DNA of 64,000 bases from contig NC_081410.1 of the NCBI RefSeq assembly GCF_030272615.1, positions 119,846,640 through 119,910,639 of the forward strand, given 5' to 3'. The translations under genes and the position numbers were made by a program. The DNA comes from Cryptomeria japonica. Taxonomy: Eukaryota; Streptophyta; Pinopsida; Cupressales; Cupressaceae. Position 1 is the stretch's first letter. Every line of letters starts with the position of its first letter. Under the pieces are notes generated by a model. It saw nothing but the letters and a program-made list of their open reading frames with translations. It was not told the DNA's origin and searched no databases. Positions 23,746 to 34,868 of the stretch are shown here, one piece after another.

Positions 23746-24848
23746 AAGACCCACATTTTTCAAGCCACGTCAATTGGTTCTTCTTGCTCTTCAATAAAAT
23801 GTAACATTCTTTGATGATCATCACTATCTAGTCTCCACTTATGACATCCACATGCACGTGAAACTTGATGAAGAGATGGGTTGGTAGAAATTACTGGGTG
23901 GCTATAATGATATACTATGTTATCAGGTTGGTAATCGATAAAATGAATCCCATATTGAACAATTTTGACTTGTTTGAGATATGTCCCTTACACTACAATT
24001 CAACCTGTGGGAAATAGCATTCTATTTCCTTGTTCAAGTTTTTTCAACGTATGCCTCTCTTTTGTGTAATGCAATAAATAATAATTAACACCTTTTATGT
24101 TTCCTGCCTCTACTATGACTACAAATACATTACTACACCACAATCATTTCATTGTAAAAAAATTAGAACAAAAAACTATGTAAACTTTAAAAAATCATAT
24201 ATCAAACCTTAAAAAATCGATCCAACTACATAAATACCTTTTTTAATCAATCTTGAAATATGGTCAATGATCAATCGAAATAAAGGAATGCCTTCAAAGC
24301 TTTCCTTCTCATCTTTGTTGTATGTGTCAATAACAACTAGTGGCACGAAAAATCAATTCAATGCATTGGCTCCTCCCTAAAGTTGTTCTAACCTCATTTA
24401 ATGCAAAGTGTTTTTTACACCATTCAAGAACATCATGTGGATCATTTATATGATCTCCCTCATAATTCAATTAATGTTTTCTTAGAGCGTGTTTGATACA
24501 AACTCTTTCACCATCATGTTCATCCTTTCCATGCCCACTCTAAAAAAAACTCCAAAAAATGTGATTTATTGTCATATTGATGATATCTACATAATGCATA
24601 AAATGGCCTCGATGATTGAATTGTGAGGCGCTCATCTAACCATACAAAATGCTTTTCAATTTTCACATACTTGCTTGCCAAATCTTCAAAAAACTTCTTA
24701 AAGAAATCTTCTACAAAATGTGTGTCATGCTCTTTATCATCACTAATAAAAAGGTGATATTCTTTCTCAATGACTTGTTCTTCAAATATACTTTCAACAC
24801 TATCAAAATCCAATCCCGCATTTGATAACATGCATGCACCATAATAGT
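23745..24848 (-). pseudogene. 3' part of a degenerate transposase-like gene with introns
   Basis: This continues the gene whose 5' part is at 29,210-30,700. Minus-strand reading: YHLFISDDKEHDTHFVEDFF (near 24,760), KHFVWLDERL, SSRPFYALCRYH, then an EHDGERVCIK segment in a shifted frame, and NDPHDVLEWCKKHF. A likely intron (about 24,230-24,125, GTATTT...TTTGTAG) leads to an exon with GVNYYLLHYTKERHTLKKLE, VQYGIHFIDYQPDNIVYHYS and CGCHKWRLDSDDHQRMLHFI. The ISDD-KHD, VW-D and GHGK-HDG pattern resembles a family of uncharacterised transposase-like proteins known from mosses and lycophytes. That match is from memory and I cannot place it in a named superfamily. At least two stops and several shifts make it non-functional. 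Confidence 0.5.
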
Positions 24849-25117
24849 TGAAAAAACAATGAGCACAAACATACAATTGCAAATTTACATGAAGAATACC
24901 TAATTGTATAAATAGAAAAATGATATATTGATATTCATTTGGATGTATTACATTGTTGCACAATGGCTATTATAAAGCCAACATTTTCCCATAAAATTGA
25001 CCTATGGAATATAACCTCCCACAACTAACCAAACTACTAACTATAAACGAACTTTTATTTTATTTAATCTAATTTACTCATCCTAAAACTAATTAACTAA
25101 TGTAATATTCTCCAACA
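24849..25117 (-). repeat. 3' LTR (269 bp)
   Basis: Reads TGTTGGAGAATATTACATTA to TTTTTTCA on the minus strand. It is ~69 bp longer than the 5' LTR because of an extra stretch in the middle (around TTATATTCCATAGG). The LTRs also differ by scattered substitutions, so insertion is not recent. Confidence 0.85.
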
Positions 25118-25129
25118 TCCCCCCACCCC
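25118..25129 (-). promoter_or_regulatory. Polypurine tract
   Basis: GGGGTGGGGGGA on the minus strand immediately precedes the 3' LTR, as expected for the plus-strand DNA primer of an LTR retrotransposon. Confidence 0.8.
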
Positions 25130-25337
25130 TTATTACTTTAGTCTGAACAAGAGTGGAACATAGCAAGGGTTGAACACAACCCTTCTGGAGACTTTGATGA
25201 AACACCTTCACCAAATCCTCAACAATCACCCAAGAAACATTTAACTAACTACATCAATCAATCTCTTGACTATAGAATATGCAACCATCTTGCACAACAT
25301 GAGAGAACATAAAGTGTTCGCAACCTCAATGCACAAT

Positions 25338-25475
25338 GAGACACATTTCCTCTATAATTCCAAAACCCCTCTAGGTGTGTCTAATGCATCCTCTAGTGTT
25401 GCGCATGAGACACCTTTCCTCCAAAAGTCCACATCTCCTCTAAGTGTGTCTAATGCCTCCTAAAGTGCTATGAAA
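25338..25475. repeat. 69-bp tandem duplication inside the LTR element
   Basis: GAGACAC-TTTCCTC...CCTCTA-GTGTGTCTAATGC-TCCT occurs twice with a 69-bp period (25,338 and 25,407), with substitutions. It lies near the 3' end of the internal region and is not clearly coding. Confidence 0.75.
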
Positions 25476-25719
25476 AAAATCTCTCATATGTTGCATAAAT
25501 CACAAACCAAATGTGAATACAACATGTGCAACCACAAAAAATCTTGCCCCTCCTTGCTCCTTGAAGGGACCCATAATGTCAAGCCCCCTCTTTTCTTCAA
25601 AACACAAATAGGGTACTTCACATGCAATGAATCATCCCTGAGTGAGAAGTTATCTCGAGATGATAGAAGACCTCTAAAATCCATTGCCTCCAACCTTCGA
25701 TAGGATCTGTGTTAATCCT

Positions 25720-26166
25720 TACCATAAAAAATTAGCACGAGAAGAAAGCACTGCAAATTTTGATAAAGTAATAGATACAATAGGCTCTTGATCAATCAAT
25801 CCATTAATAAGCACATAGTCTAAAGCTTCCATTAGACATATGTAATTATCCCAACCACCAACATTTTCGTGATGCCTCTTGACAAGGAGAATATTTATAC
25901 CAGATGTTAAGCCTCTTCTACCCAATTTTACAATGTTTCCTCCTTCATTACCTATGTAAAAGAAAAAAGGAATATTTTTTCAATGAATTTACACTAAGAT
26001 ACCTATTATTTTTGTCATCAATGACCCAATTCCCACCATAACTACTTCCATTTCTCCAACTCTTAAGAAAGGTGGTTGTCATTGCCATATCTTCATCATA
26101 ACATGACCAACCATGAATTTTAAGTTCATCTAACATTTCACAAGTATGTTGTAAAAAAGCCAACAA
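25720..26166 (-). pseudogene. Alpha-glucosidase I (GCS1-like, GH63) gene fragment
   Basis: Minus-strand reading from about 26,166: CEMLDELKIHGW, then MAMTTTFLKSWRNGSSYGGN, then, after a one-base shift near 25,940, FFYIGNEGGNIVKLG, and then ENVGGWDNYI. The order DEL-x-x-x-GW, T-FLKS, YGG-W, FFY-x-x-EGGN and VG-W corresponds to the N-terminal region of plant mannosyl-oligosaccharide glucosidase, which trims the first glucose from N-glycans in the ER. The comparison is from memory. A segment after the GW (normally containing GRDFG-like residues) is missing. Only about 150 residues of an ~850-residue protein are present, in the sense orientation of the LTR element, consistent with transduplication. 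Confidence 0.55.
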
Positions 26167-26174
26167 TAAATTTT

Positions 26175-27044
26175 AATGGTTTGGAAGTGATGAATTGGAT
26201 GAGAAAGCTCTATCACAATATATAAATATGTTATCAAAAAAAATATTTAATTAACATTATTGTATGTTTGTCAAGCAATTCTTCCTGACTCCAATGTTCC
26301 AAAAAATAACACATTGATGCAATGAGAAAAAGCATTAATAGACTATGATATTTGAAGCATTTCTTATTGTAGGTGGAGCTTTGCACTTTGATCATTGGAG
26401 AGCAAGAATTGATCTGGTTCTAGTTACTATGACAATGAATGCACCAATAAATTCACCACGACTACTTCTGCAAGAACCTTCTCACGATAGTCATAAATAA
26501 CAATTCTATTGCCCTAATTGTTAGGCTAGGGTCTCATGGAAGGGGGCTTCCTAAAAAAATAGAGCTGAAGCTGCTAAGCTTTTTTAGGAATATTTTAAAG
26601 TCGCGGTCCCATGAATTTTGTACTATAGTTCAGCTTAAAAGTTTAAGCTCCTAACTTTAAGGATGATGGCTATCCATGAACTTTGTAGTGAAGATAAGCT
26701 TAACTTTAAACTATTAAATTTAAGCAAGCTAATGGTACGTAAATTTAGTTTTCCGTCTAAAATTCAGATGATTGACAAGCGACCTAAAATATTCATATGG
26801 CAATTTCTAGCCCCACCCCATTTTCACCTGTTTAAATTTATAGGTCTAAAAAGTAGGGGCGCCTAACTTTTAGAAAAAGATTCCAAATAATCCCATGGCG
26901 AAAAATAAAATAGTATGACAGCTTCAAATGCCCTTGTGCATGGGAAAATTGTGAACTTCCAAACCCACTATGCTCTGCACCTCCACACATGTGTGTACAG
27001 TTTGTGTTGCTAGCAACACAAACAATTCCTTCACTAGCTAGACG
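26175..27044. other. Unassigned internal sequence of the LTR element
   Basis: No gag-pol motif or other gene was found here on either strand. Short frames at 26,663-26,866 plus and 26,838-27,047 minus have no recognisable content. Confidence 0.4.
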
Positions 27045-27049
27045 CATTT

Positions 27050-27360
27050 TATTAGTGTAGAATATTCTGCATAGAATATTCTTTTAAATAAGTTTGCTAG
27101 TTGTTAAAAGATAGGATTATGATTTCTTAGTTGTGCAACCTTGCATGGATTTTTCGAGTCTTGCATATAGCTAAAAGCCTATTTTCTAGTTGGTTGTTGC
27201 TATTCTAGATGTCTCTTCTTGTGCTTTATATATTGTACACATTCCTAAATCAATCAAGCAGTTCATTCACAATTTTTACTTCTTTCCAATTTATGCAATT
27301 ATGTAATTTGCAGCTCTACCAGTCTTCCTGGTTTTCATAGGTTTAGTAAATAATTTTACA
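27050..27360 (+). repeat. Left LTR of nested element
   Basis: Begins TATTAGTGTAGAATATTC (the TG has decayed to TA) and ends AATAATTTTACA. It carries a TTTATATATTG box about two thirds in, a plausible TATA element. It is highly similar to the right LTR. Confidence 0.9.
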
Positions 27361-28338
27361 TGGTAAGAGCTCAGTTTGGTATGAGTGCAAATTCATTTGA
27401 ATATTGTGTGAATATGTGATCTGTCTTTTATTTCAATTTGTCTTTTGCAATCGAGTTCTTCTCTATATTTGCAAGAAATTTATGTGCAAATTATCAGCAC
27501 CATGGAGGCAGATGTAAACCTTTGTTTCTAGATACATGCATGTTTCTCCCCTAATTTTTGCATGCTTCTTGCTTTTTTCCTTTGTTGATTCTTTAAAAAT
27601 TGTACGTGCTTTACGAGCACTGCATGGTAAAGATCTGGGAAAATTTGAAACTTCATAAAATTGAATATGGGGGTTTCTACATAAAACATCTAGTGTAGGT
27701 CTTTTATTAAGCTTCCTGAATAATCAAGATTAGGATATTGAAAAGTTTCTAATTAACCACTGAACTCTTCTCTCTTCCTCCAATTGGCAGCCAAATGTAT
27801 TCTTTTGTTCTAAATTCCTGTCTACATGAGATTCCAGTGTTGCAACTTTGTTTGCTCCCAGAGATTCTTTCTCGCAGGGTTCCTGACTACATGAGATTCC
27901 AGAGTTGCATCCTCGAGTGCTTCCATAGTTTCTTTCTAGTGGGAAAATATTGAGCATTGGATTAACAATGGCTTCATCCCAGCCGGAGGACATCTATGCA
28001 GTTTTTCAGTTTCGAGCACTTTTTTGCAGAATCATATCTTCCTGATTTCAAATGATTAGTATCTATATTCAGAGACAGTGTACCTGCATGTTCATCCATT
28101 TGAGCAGTCCATAATATGTACAACTGCATCTCGTGCAGTGGTTTCTATGACTCTGATATAATCTTGTTGCAGTGTGGATTTATTTGTAGACAATTGCAGC
28201 TTTTTTTTTAGTTTGAATAAATGGTTAGGAGTTTTTCTCTCTTGGGTTTTTCTCCATTCCTCTGTAATTGGGTTCTTGATCATGGCTTTTTTTCCAAGAC
28301 CCATATCTTTTTATTCATCTAGTTACACTTAAGGGGGG

Positions 28339-28648
28339 TGTTAGTGTAGAATATTTTGCATAGAATATTCCTTTAAATAAGTTTGCTAGTTGTTAAAAGA
28401 TAGGATTATGATTTCTTAGTTGTGCAATCTTGCATGGATTTTTCCAATCTTGCATAAAGCTAAAAGCCTATTTTCTAGTTGGATGTTGCTATTCTAGATG
28501 GCTCTTCTTGTGCTTTATATATTGTACACATTCCTAAATCAATCAAGCAGTTTATTCAAAAATTTACTTCTTTCCAATTTATGCAATTATGTAATTTGCA
28601 ACTCTACCAATATTCCTGGTTTTCACAGGTTTAGCAAATAATTTTACA
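28339..28648 (+). repeat. Right LTR of nested element
   Basis: Begins TGTTAGTGTAGAATATTTTG and ends AATAATTTTACA. Differences from the left LTR are scattered substitutions and a one-base indel, indicating moderate age. Confidence 0.9.
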
Positions 28649-28993
28649 CATTTACAGTTATCAAAGAGACAAAACCCAACTTCCTTTGTCTTACGGATCT
28701 TCATAAATAGTTATCTTTGCTCTAATCACTCGTTGAGAATAAAACAATTTTACTAATGGCTTAGTCATTAGCGATACAGAGACAATTATTTCTTCAATTG
28801 TAATGACTTCAGTGATAATAAGATAAGTTTCTTGAAAGTTTCAAAAGCATTTTCAGAAAATTCATTCTGCACAAATCTTATGATCATTGTATGCCATTCT
28901 AGAATCCTCCAAGACTCGCACTTGAGATGCAAGAAGACATGTAAAGGTGATCAATTCTTCCCTACTAGCATCACATTATAGAGGATCAAATAA

Positions 28994-29007
28994 CCGCTCT
29001 GATACCA
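28994..29007 (-). promoter_or_regulatory. Primer binding site (initiator tRNA-Met)
   Basis: The minus strand reads TGGTATCAGAGCGG two bases after the LTR end. TGGTATCAGAGC is complementary to the 3' end of plant initiator tRNA-Met, the common primer of plant LTR retrotransposons. Confidence 0.9.
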
Positions 29008-29009
29008 AA

Positions 29010-29209
29010 TGAAGAAACAATGAGCATAAACATAATGAATACAAAATGCAAAAAACAAAAAAATGATGTATTGATATTCATTTTGATGTATTACATTGGC
29101 TATTATAAATTAACCAGACTAATAACTATCAACAATAAACTAACTTTTATATTATTTAATCTAATTTATCTATCCTAAAACTAACTGATTAATGTAATAT
29201 TCTCCAACA
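29010..29209 (-). repeat. 5' LTR (200 bp)
   Basis: On the minus strand it begins TGTTGGAGAATATTACATTA and ends CTCATTGTTTCTTCA. It precedes the initiator-Met PBS. Confidence 0.85.
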
Positions 29210-29512
29210 ATATTGACTTGCTCTAAATAGTAATATTGTGTTCGAAGATCTCTTTTCCATAGGTAAAAGAGTAATGTTCTGCAAATTTGACTATTGATAA
29301 AACTAATCTAGGTAGGAAAGTATCTATTAACAATTGAAACTATTTTTTTTCCACTTAAAAAGCATGATGTATGTATTATTGTATCAATTTAGGAAAAAAA
29401 TTCATAAATGTTTCAACATGTACCTCCTCATCAGTCAGCATCTTCTTTTCTAAATAGCATTTTATCCAGATTTTCACATTTTTCACACAGTCCTTTTATT
29501 TTATTTTTTGAC

Positions 29513-29575
<63 letters not shown>

Positions 29576-30700
29576 ATAATCATATGATTAATGTTATAAA
29601 TTGACTTACACTTCTAAAAGGTGCATTTTGAAAACAATAACTTTGTTCTTTAATCTTTCAAAACATATGATAAAAAAAAGTCAGATTCCATTTGATAACG
29701 ACAAAAAAATTCAAAAACCTTGTTTAAATTCACCTAATGTGGCCTTAATATTTCAAACATTGTTTGCACAATCTTTATATGAGTACTTGAATTACAAAAC
29801 ATCACATAAATCTAATATTGTCTTATATCTATTCAATGTTTTGTATTTAGTTCACAACTATTGGGCTCATTCCTATGTTCAATAACATCTCTTCTATTTG
29901 ATGAAGGGTGAGTATGATTGTGCCAAAAAGTTGAGAGCAACTTCCTAACAACATTTTCAATATTTTCAAAACAAGGAGCCTTTCACATCATTGCCCAATT
30001 GCCTTCTACAGTACTATCATCTAAACCCTTTCTCATTTTTCACATATCTGGTTAGTGTCTTTCTACTTAAGACAAATTCAGTTGAAAGTGAATAGCCATG
30101 TCATTTTCTTGGTACTTGTGGAATTGCAACAAATGTCAATATCACTCCTTTTGAAATGCTCTTATCTGTTGATCGAGATTATTTCCCAATGGAACCCAAA
30201 TATTTTTTAACATTTTCAACAATATCTTTTTCTTTGCATCTTTTCCTCTTTTTTGTGAAATCTACACCTAACAGTTGTAATGACTCTTTTAGAAAATCAC
30301 GAAAAATTATATTTGATAACAATTGGGCTTGACCAAGTGTATCATAGTTTTTGAAATAAGCCTCAAGTATTTCCTTTGTAGTTCTATTCAATGACCTCTC
30401 AGTAGTTTGACTAGGTTCAACATAAAATTTTAATTTCTCCATATCCATTTCACAAATAAATGATCTACATTTTTATAATAAAAAAACCTTGCCGCCTCTT
30501 TAATTAGATTGATAGCATATCCATGGTAAAAGGAAGCAATCTTGATCCCTCTTCAACATCAAAGTGTGGATGGAATTCTTCTCTAACATCCATTGTTTGC
30601 ACTTGGACCTCCTCCCTAACATCAACTACATGTTCTTCAGACTCCTCTACTCCAATATCTAAATAAGGCTCGACTTCTTTTCCAATTTATGTACATTGAG
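29210..30700 (-). pseudogene. 5' part of a degenerate transposase-like gene
   Basis: Minus-strand order: an acidic exon near 30,690-30,510 (GVEESEEHVVDVREEVQVQT), an 89-codon open segment (30,448-30,179) with SNIIFRDFLKESLQLLGV and a Lys-rich stretch, then broken frames with RKTLTRYVKNEKGF, HTHPSSNRRDVIEHR, IKIVQTMFEILRP and IVKFAEHYSFTYGKEI. The TH-SSN-RDV and QT-FE-LRP motifs followed by the FAE-Y motif are in the order of the moss/lycophyte transposase-like family mentioned for the 3' part. A (CAT)n microsatellite and likely introns lie between the segments. The reading continues at 24,848 after the LTR element. Confidence 0.5.
29513..29574. repeat. (CAT)n microsatellite
   Basis: About 20 uninterrupted CAT units, in a probable intron or decayed part of the transposase-like gene. 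Confidence 0.95.
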
Positions 30701-31119
30701 TCCTACACATTTTGATATATAAAAGAGAAGAACTTAGAATATATAAATAAGGGAAACATCATAGATACATACATAAAGTTCTGAAGTAACTAGAGTAGTT
30801 TTTACTATGTATAAATAGGGATCTGATGAAAACATTAAAAAACTTTAATAATAAAAAGGGATCTAAAAAAACTACATGTCAATAATTGTATAGATGGCAT
30901 TGAAGCTAATTTCTTAGATTGACAAAATATATAAAAAAAAATGGCTCGCAACCTGCAAAAAATGGCAGAAAATTAGAGAAGGGCTTTTCATCTAGTTCAA
31001 CCGAGAGATCTTTCTCAAACTGGTGTTGGACACTTTGCAAATAGATTTGAGGTTCCGGGCCGTCATCCTCCCTCTGCCCAAATTTTAAGAAGGAAAATCA
31101 TGGGAACCTCCATTCTACG

Positions 31120-33094
31120 TTGAATAACCCTGAGAGGGAATGCCGACCTCAGAATTTGCATTCTGGATCTAGCTATAGAGGGCAAAATATCCAAGGATGG
31201 CAAATTGTCAGGAGTAGAAAAACACGAATGACAATGCTTTCTCAAGTTAGGGTTGATCAAAATGGCAAGGATGGAAATTTTGTGAGGAGAAATCTGGGCA
31301 ACTGAGTGTGGGTTGCTCCCAGCACTTCAGTGATCCCTAGATGTGCTTCTGGAGCCAATTTGATTCCCCTAGGAGAAAAGAAAAGCCCTGGTGTTGCTTC
31401 TTCCTCAAAACTAACCTGCCCATATACCCAACCCGAGAATGAAATATGGGGAAGGTTAGGTCAACTGAATCCCAATAGCAATCATTTGTCAGAACACCAT
31501 GAAAGTCAAGCGGATCAAAATCGGGTAAATGGAATTCCCTTATCACATGGAAAATTCAGGAATCACGAGCCTCGACATATGTTTAATCACCAGGCGAGGC
31601 AATTCAATAGGAAATCTATGCCTGAAGCGCACGTTTGGCAGAATAGAACAAAAGAAGCAAACCCTAGGCATTTGGGCGATGGAAACAATTCCAATATGGT
31701 AATCAAAGAAGAAAAATATGCCAAGGGTTTGAGGGATCATTGCAGGAAATTTGGTCTTTTTGCCAAGTGGTGCGAGAATGGACAACCTGTTGAAACAATT
31801 GCAAGTTGATTGGAACAAACATACGCGGGCCAAGTAAGTATTACTATTCTCCCTAATGATTTTATTTTCATTGATTGTAGAAAGGTTGCCTTAAAACATA
31901 AACTGCTAGTTGGGGATTCTGTTTTTTATCAGAGCTATAACTTCATATTCTTTGATTGGCAACCAAATTTTAACCCTAGCTCACATAAATTTCAGAAGAT
32001 GTCAAAATGGATAAGATTAAGAAATCTACTTGTTGAGCTCATGCATTCTAAAATATTATTTAAAATTGGAGATAAACTAGGAGGTTTTGTAGGCCTGGAA
32101 AAGGAATGGACAGGCACTGCAGATTTAAAAATGCTAGTTAACATAGACATTAATTTAACTCGATTAAAAACCATAGAGTTTATTACAGCAAATGTTAGAT
32201 ACTGCATTGACCCTGAGTTTTATACTAGTCCAGTGTCTGATAACATTGCATATAGACTAAGCAACCCCTCTGTCAATAAAAGTAAGAGCCCAACCTATGT
32301 GCTGCCCATAAAGGAAAATGGTGTCAATAGTAGCTCTAACATGGCGATGGGGAGATCTAGTGTAAACGATCACCAATCTGAGTAAGAAGTTGCTAGCAAT
32401 CCTCCTTGTAGACCAACGAAGATTGAAGAAGGGGAGATTGTGAGTGAAAGTTTGCAAAACAAACCTTCTGCTCTATTGACTCCTGTAGAAGGCAATGCTA
32501 CAATCATTAACAATGAGGTCTTGCAAGTGACTGAAGCAAGAGATGAGAATATGGAGACGCCCCTTGCCTTGGAAAACAAAATCCCATTGCTAATTTAAGA
32601 TGTAGCAATAACTGCAAAACGAAATGACCAAAGGATGCTACAAGCAGGATCTTGAGAAGTCGGAGGATGTATTGGATGGGGACACAATTTTTAAAGAGAT
32701 ACCCATCATGTTTAATAACCAGATGCCTACAGAAGAAGGGGATAAGGCTAATGAGAGGGTTTCACTGCACAGGACAATTAAGGAATCTATGCCAGAGGAA
32801 GGTGAGAAGGATGAGAATAAAATTAATATGGCAATGTACCAAATATGCAATGAGGTAGTAAGTAAACTTATGGATAGGTTTGTGGAGGAAATTGTTGATG
32901 AGGATGAAATGGCTTTGCAAAAACAGTTGCTAATAGCAAAAACCATAGAACTAGGGGATGATGATCAAGACAAGATAAATGAAGCAGAGATGATGTTAGA
33001 ACTAAATAATAAGGAGAATGAAGGAACTGCTGAAATCCTAGGAATTTCACATATGGAATTAGGGAAAGCAACCCCTGACTATGCCAAGCAATAG
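31120..33094 (+). pseudogene. LINE ORF1 (DUF4283 protein), broken
   Basis: The frame opening at 31,120 carries in-frame stops at 31,303 and 31,807 and runs to 32,385. The DUF4283 region is at 31,830-32,190: ILPNDFIFIDCRKVALKHKL, FIFFDWQPNFNPSSHKFQKM, KWIRLRNLLVELMH, IGDKLGGFVGLE and LVNIDINL. After a frameshift, an acidic coiled-coil-like C-terminal part (32,624-33,094) follows. A zinc knuckle is not clear in this copy. Its role in an intact LINE is RNA binding. The three breaks make it inactive. Confidence 0.75.
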
Positions 33095-33213
33095 AAGAAG
33101 AAAGGGAGAAAATCCCTATCTGAACTGAGAATTATAGATGGGTCAGCAGAGGGCCAGACTAAACTGACTTCTATGTTTTATGTAGGGAAGGGGAAGGTCC
33201 TTCCCAACGAGCC

Positions 33214-33920
33214 ATGAAGCTAATAACTTGGAATGTTAGGGGCATGAATGCCCCTAACAAGCAGTGTATCATAAAGCGCTGCATCACAACAACTAAATTA
33301 GATATCATAATGTTACAAGAAACTAAACTTAATATGGAAGACATTGATACATTTGGGAAAAGACTAGGCACCTTGGAATTGGTAGGCTCCCTGACAATTG
33401 GAGCCTCTGGGGGATTAGAAGTGATATGGGACCCTAGATTTGTGTCTTTCACTAAGGATAGGTGTCAAGAAAACTAGATGAGTGGGTGGTTTAAGAGCAT
33501 TAATAATAACCTGGAGTTCCTCTTGATAATTGTCTATGGGCCAACATAGAATAGGGACAAAAGAAGGGTTTGGAGCGAAATAGATCAATATTTGCTAACT
33601 ATCCCAAACCAGATCTATATTTTAGGAGGGGAATTTAATGCCATAACTAATCATACTGAGAAATGGGGAGGGAGCCGTAAAGTATCTCAATCGGCCACTG
33701 ATTTTAAGGACTAGTTCAATAAAAATAATTTTATGGAAATTAAAACTGCTAGGGATTCATTCACATGGAATAACAAGAGAAAAGGATTTAGTAACATAGC
33801 ACAAAAATTAGACAGATTCTTTCTTAAAGGAAGTCTGGTTGACTTCCCTCATATCCTATATGCGGAAATTCTCCCCATATTTGGATCGAATCATTATCCT
33901 GTCTAGCTAACCATCAAAGA
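33214..33920 (+). pseudogene. LINE ORF2 APE-type endonuclease, broken
   Basis: ORF2 starts at ATG 33,214 with KLITWNVRGMNAPNKQ, then MLQETKL, IVYGPT, GGEFNAIT and FTWNN, and ends near SNHYPV. These are the exonuclease-endonuclease-phosphatase motifs of LINE ORF2, which nicks target DNA. Two catalytic acids look altered: GGDFNA reads GGEFNA and SDH reads SNH. In-frame stops occur at about 33,475, 33,547, 33,712 and 33,904. The ~110-bp gap after ORF1 is normal spacing for these elements. Confidence 0.8.
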
Positions 33921-34754
33921 AGATACGAGGCCCAAAAGATGCCCTTTCAAGTTTGAACAAATGTGGTTGAAAGATGATAAAGTATTAGATTTAATAGAGA
34001 AATGGTGGAAGAAGACAGATATTTCAGGATCTAAGTTATTCAGGGTAGTTAGCAAACTAAAGATAGTAAAAAACACTGTTGTCATGGAATAAAAATCGCT
34101 TTGGCAACATCTTTGAGTCAAAGGTAAAATTAGAAAGGGTTAATAATGTGGTAATTGAAAATGGAATGGATGAGACACTTTATTAGAGAAAAAGGGTTAT
34201 TAGCTGAATATGAAGATATTTTAGCTAAACAATTTTTTTTTTGGTGACAGAAGTCTAGAGAAACATGGTTAAATGCGGGGGATAAGAACACAAAATTCTT
34301 CCATAATAGCTCTAAACAAAGGACGACTATTAACACAATAACTAAGATAAAAAATGGTTATAATATTAGTACGAAGGACCCTATTCAGATTGTAGTTGAG
34401 GCTGTTAGGTATTATGAGAATATTCTAAATAACTAGGAGGGCTCAAATTTTGGTAATCAAAACAATATTCTAGCAAGTATCTTAAAGATTATATTGGAAG
34501 ATCAGAACAATAGTTTGTTGGATAGATTTTTTAAAGTTGAGGTCGAAACAACACTAATGCAAATGAACCTAGACAAGGCTCCAGGACTGGAGGGGTTCCC
34601 AGCCTCCTTCCAGAAATGCTGACATTTCATAGGTGATGAGATGACAGAGGTCCTGGAAGGGGTGAGGAACTCAAGAAGCTTGCTAAAGGAAATTAGCAAT
34701 ACTTTCTTAACCCTTATTCCCAAGAAATATAAAGCAGAAAGTTTTGATGATTTT

Positions 34755-34868
34755 AGGCCAATAGCACTATGCAATACTATTTATAAATTACTCACTAAGA
34801 CCATGACAAATAGGCCAATAGCACTATGCAATACTATTTATAAATTACTCACTAAGACCATGACAAAT
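34755..34868 (+). repeat. Exact 57-bp in-frame tandem duplication in LINE RT
   Basis: The 57-bp unit at 34,755-34,811 is repeated exactly at 34,812-34,868, doubling the 19 residues that begin RPIALCNTIYKLL. Length is a multiple of three, so the frame is kept, but a core RT motif is duplicated. Confidence 0.95.

Larger units (their letters stand above)
27050..28648 (+). mobile_element. Nested non-autonomous LTR element
   Basis: LTRs of 311 bp (27,050-27,360) and 310 bp (28,339-28,648) flank a 978-bp internal region. LTR ends are TG (TA in the left copy)...CA. A PBS-like TGGTAAGAGCTC follows the left LTR, and a polypurine tract AAGGGGGG (28,331-28,338) precedes the right LTR. An exact 5-bp target duplication CATTT lies at 27,045-27,049 and 28,649-28,653. 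No gag-pol is present. It was inserted into the LTR retrotransposon at 24,849-29,209, so it is the younger of the two. Confidence 0.9.
24849..29209 (-). mobile_element. Non-autonomous LTR retrotransposon with a captured gene fragment
   Basis: Minus-strand order: 5' LTR (29,209-29,010), a two-base spacer, a canonical initiator-Met PBS (28,994-29,007), an internal region, a polypurine tract (25,129-25,118) and a 3' LTR (25,117-24,849). LTRs start TGTTGGAGAATATT and end CA. The flanking 5-mers are ATATT (29,210-29,214) and ATAGT (24,844-24,848), a one-mismatch target duplication. The internal region has no gag, protease, integrase or RT. It holds a fragment resembling GCS1 and a nested LTR element. 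Size without the nested element is about 2.75 kb. It interrupts the transposase-like gene, whose reading continues across the site. Confidence 0.85.

Noticed and set aside
25470..25703. Overlapping frames on both strands near the LTR element's 3' end
   Set aside because: Neither shows a domain. They are probably non-coding internal sequence downstream of the glucosidase fragment.
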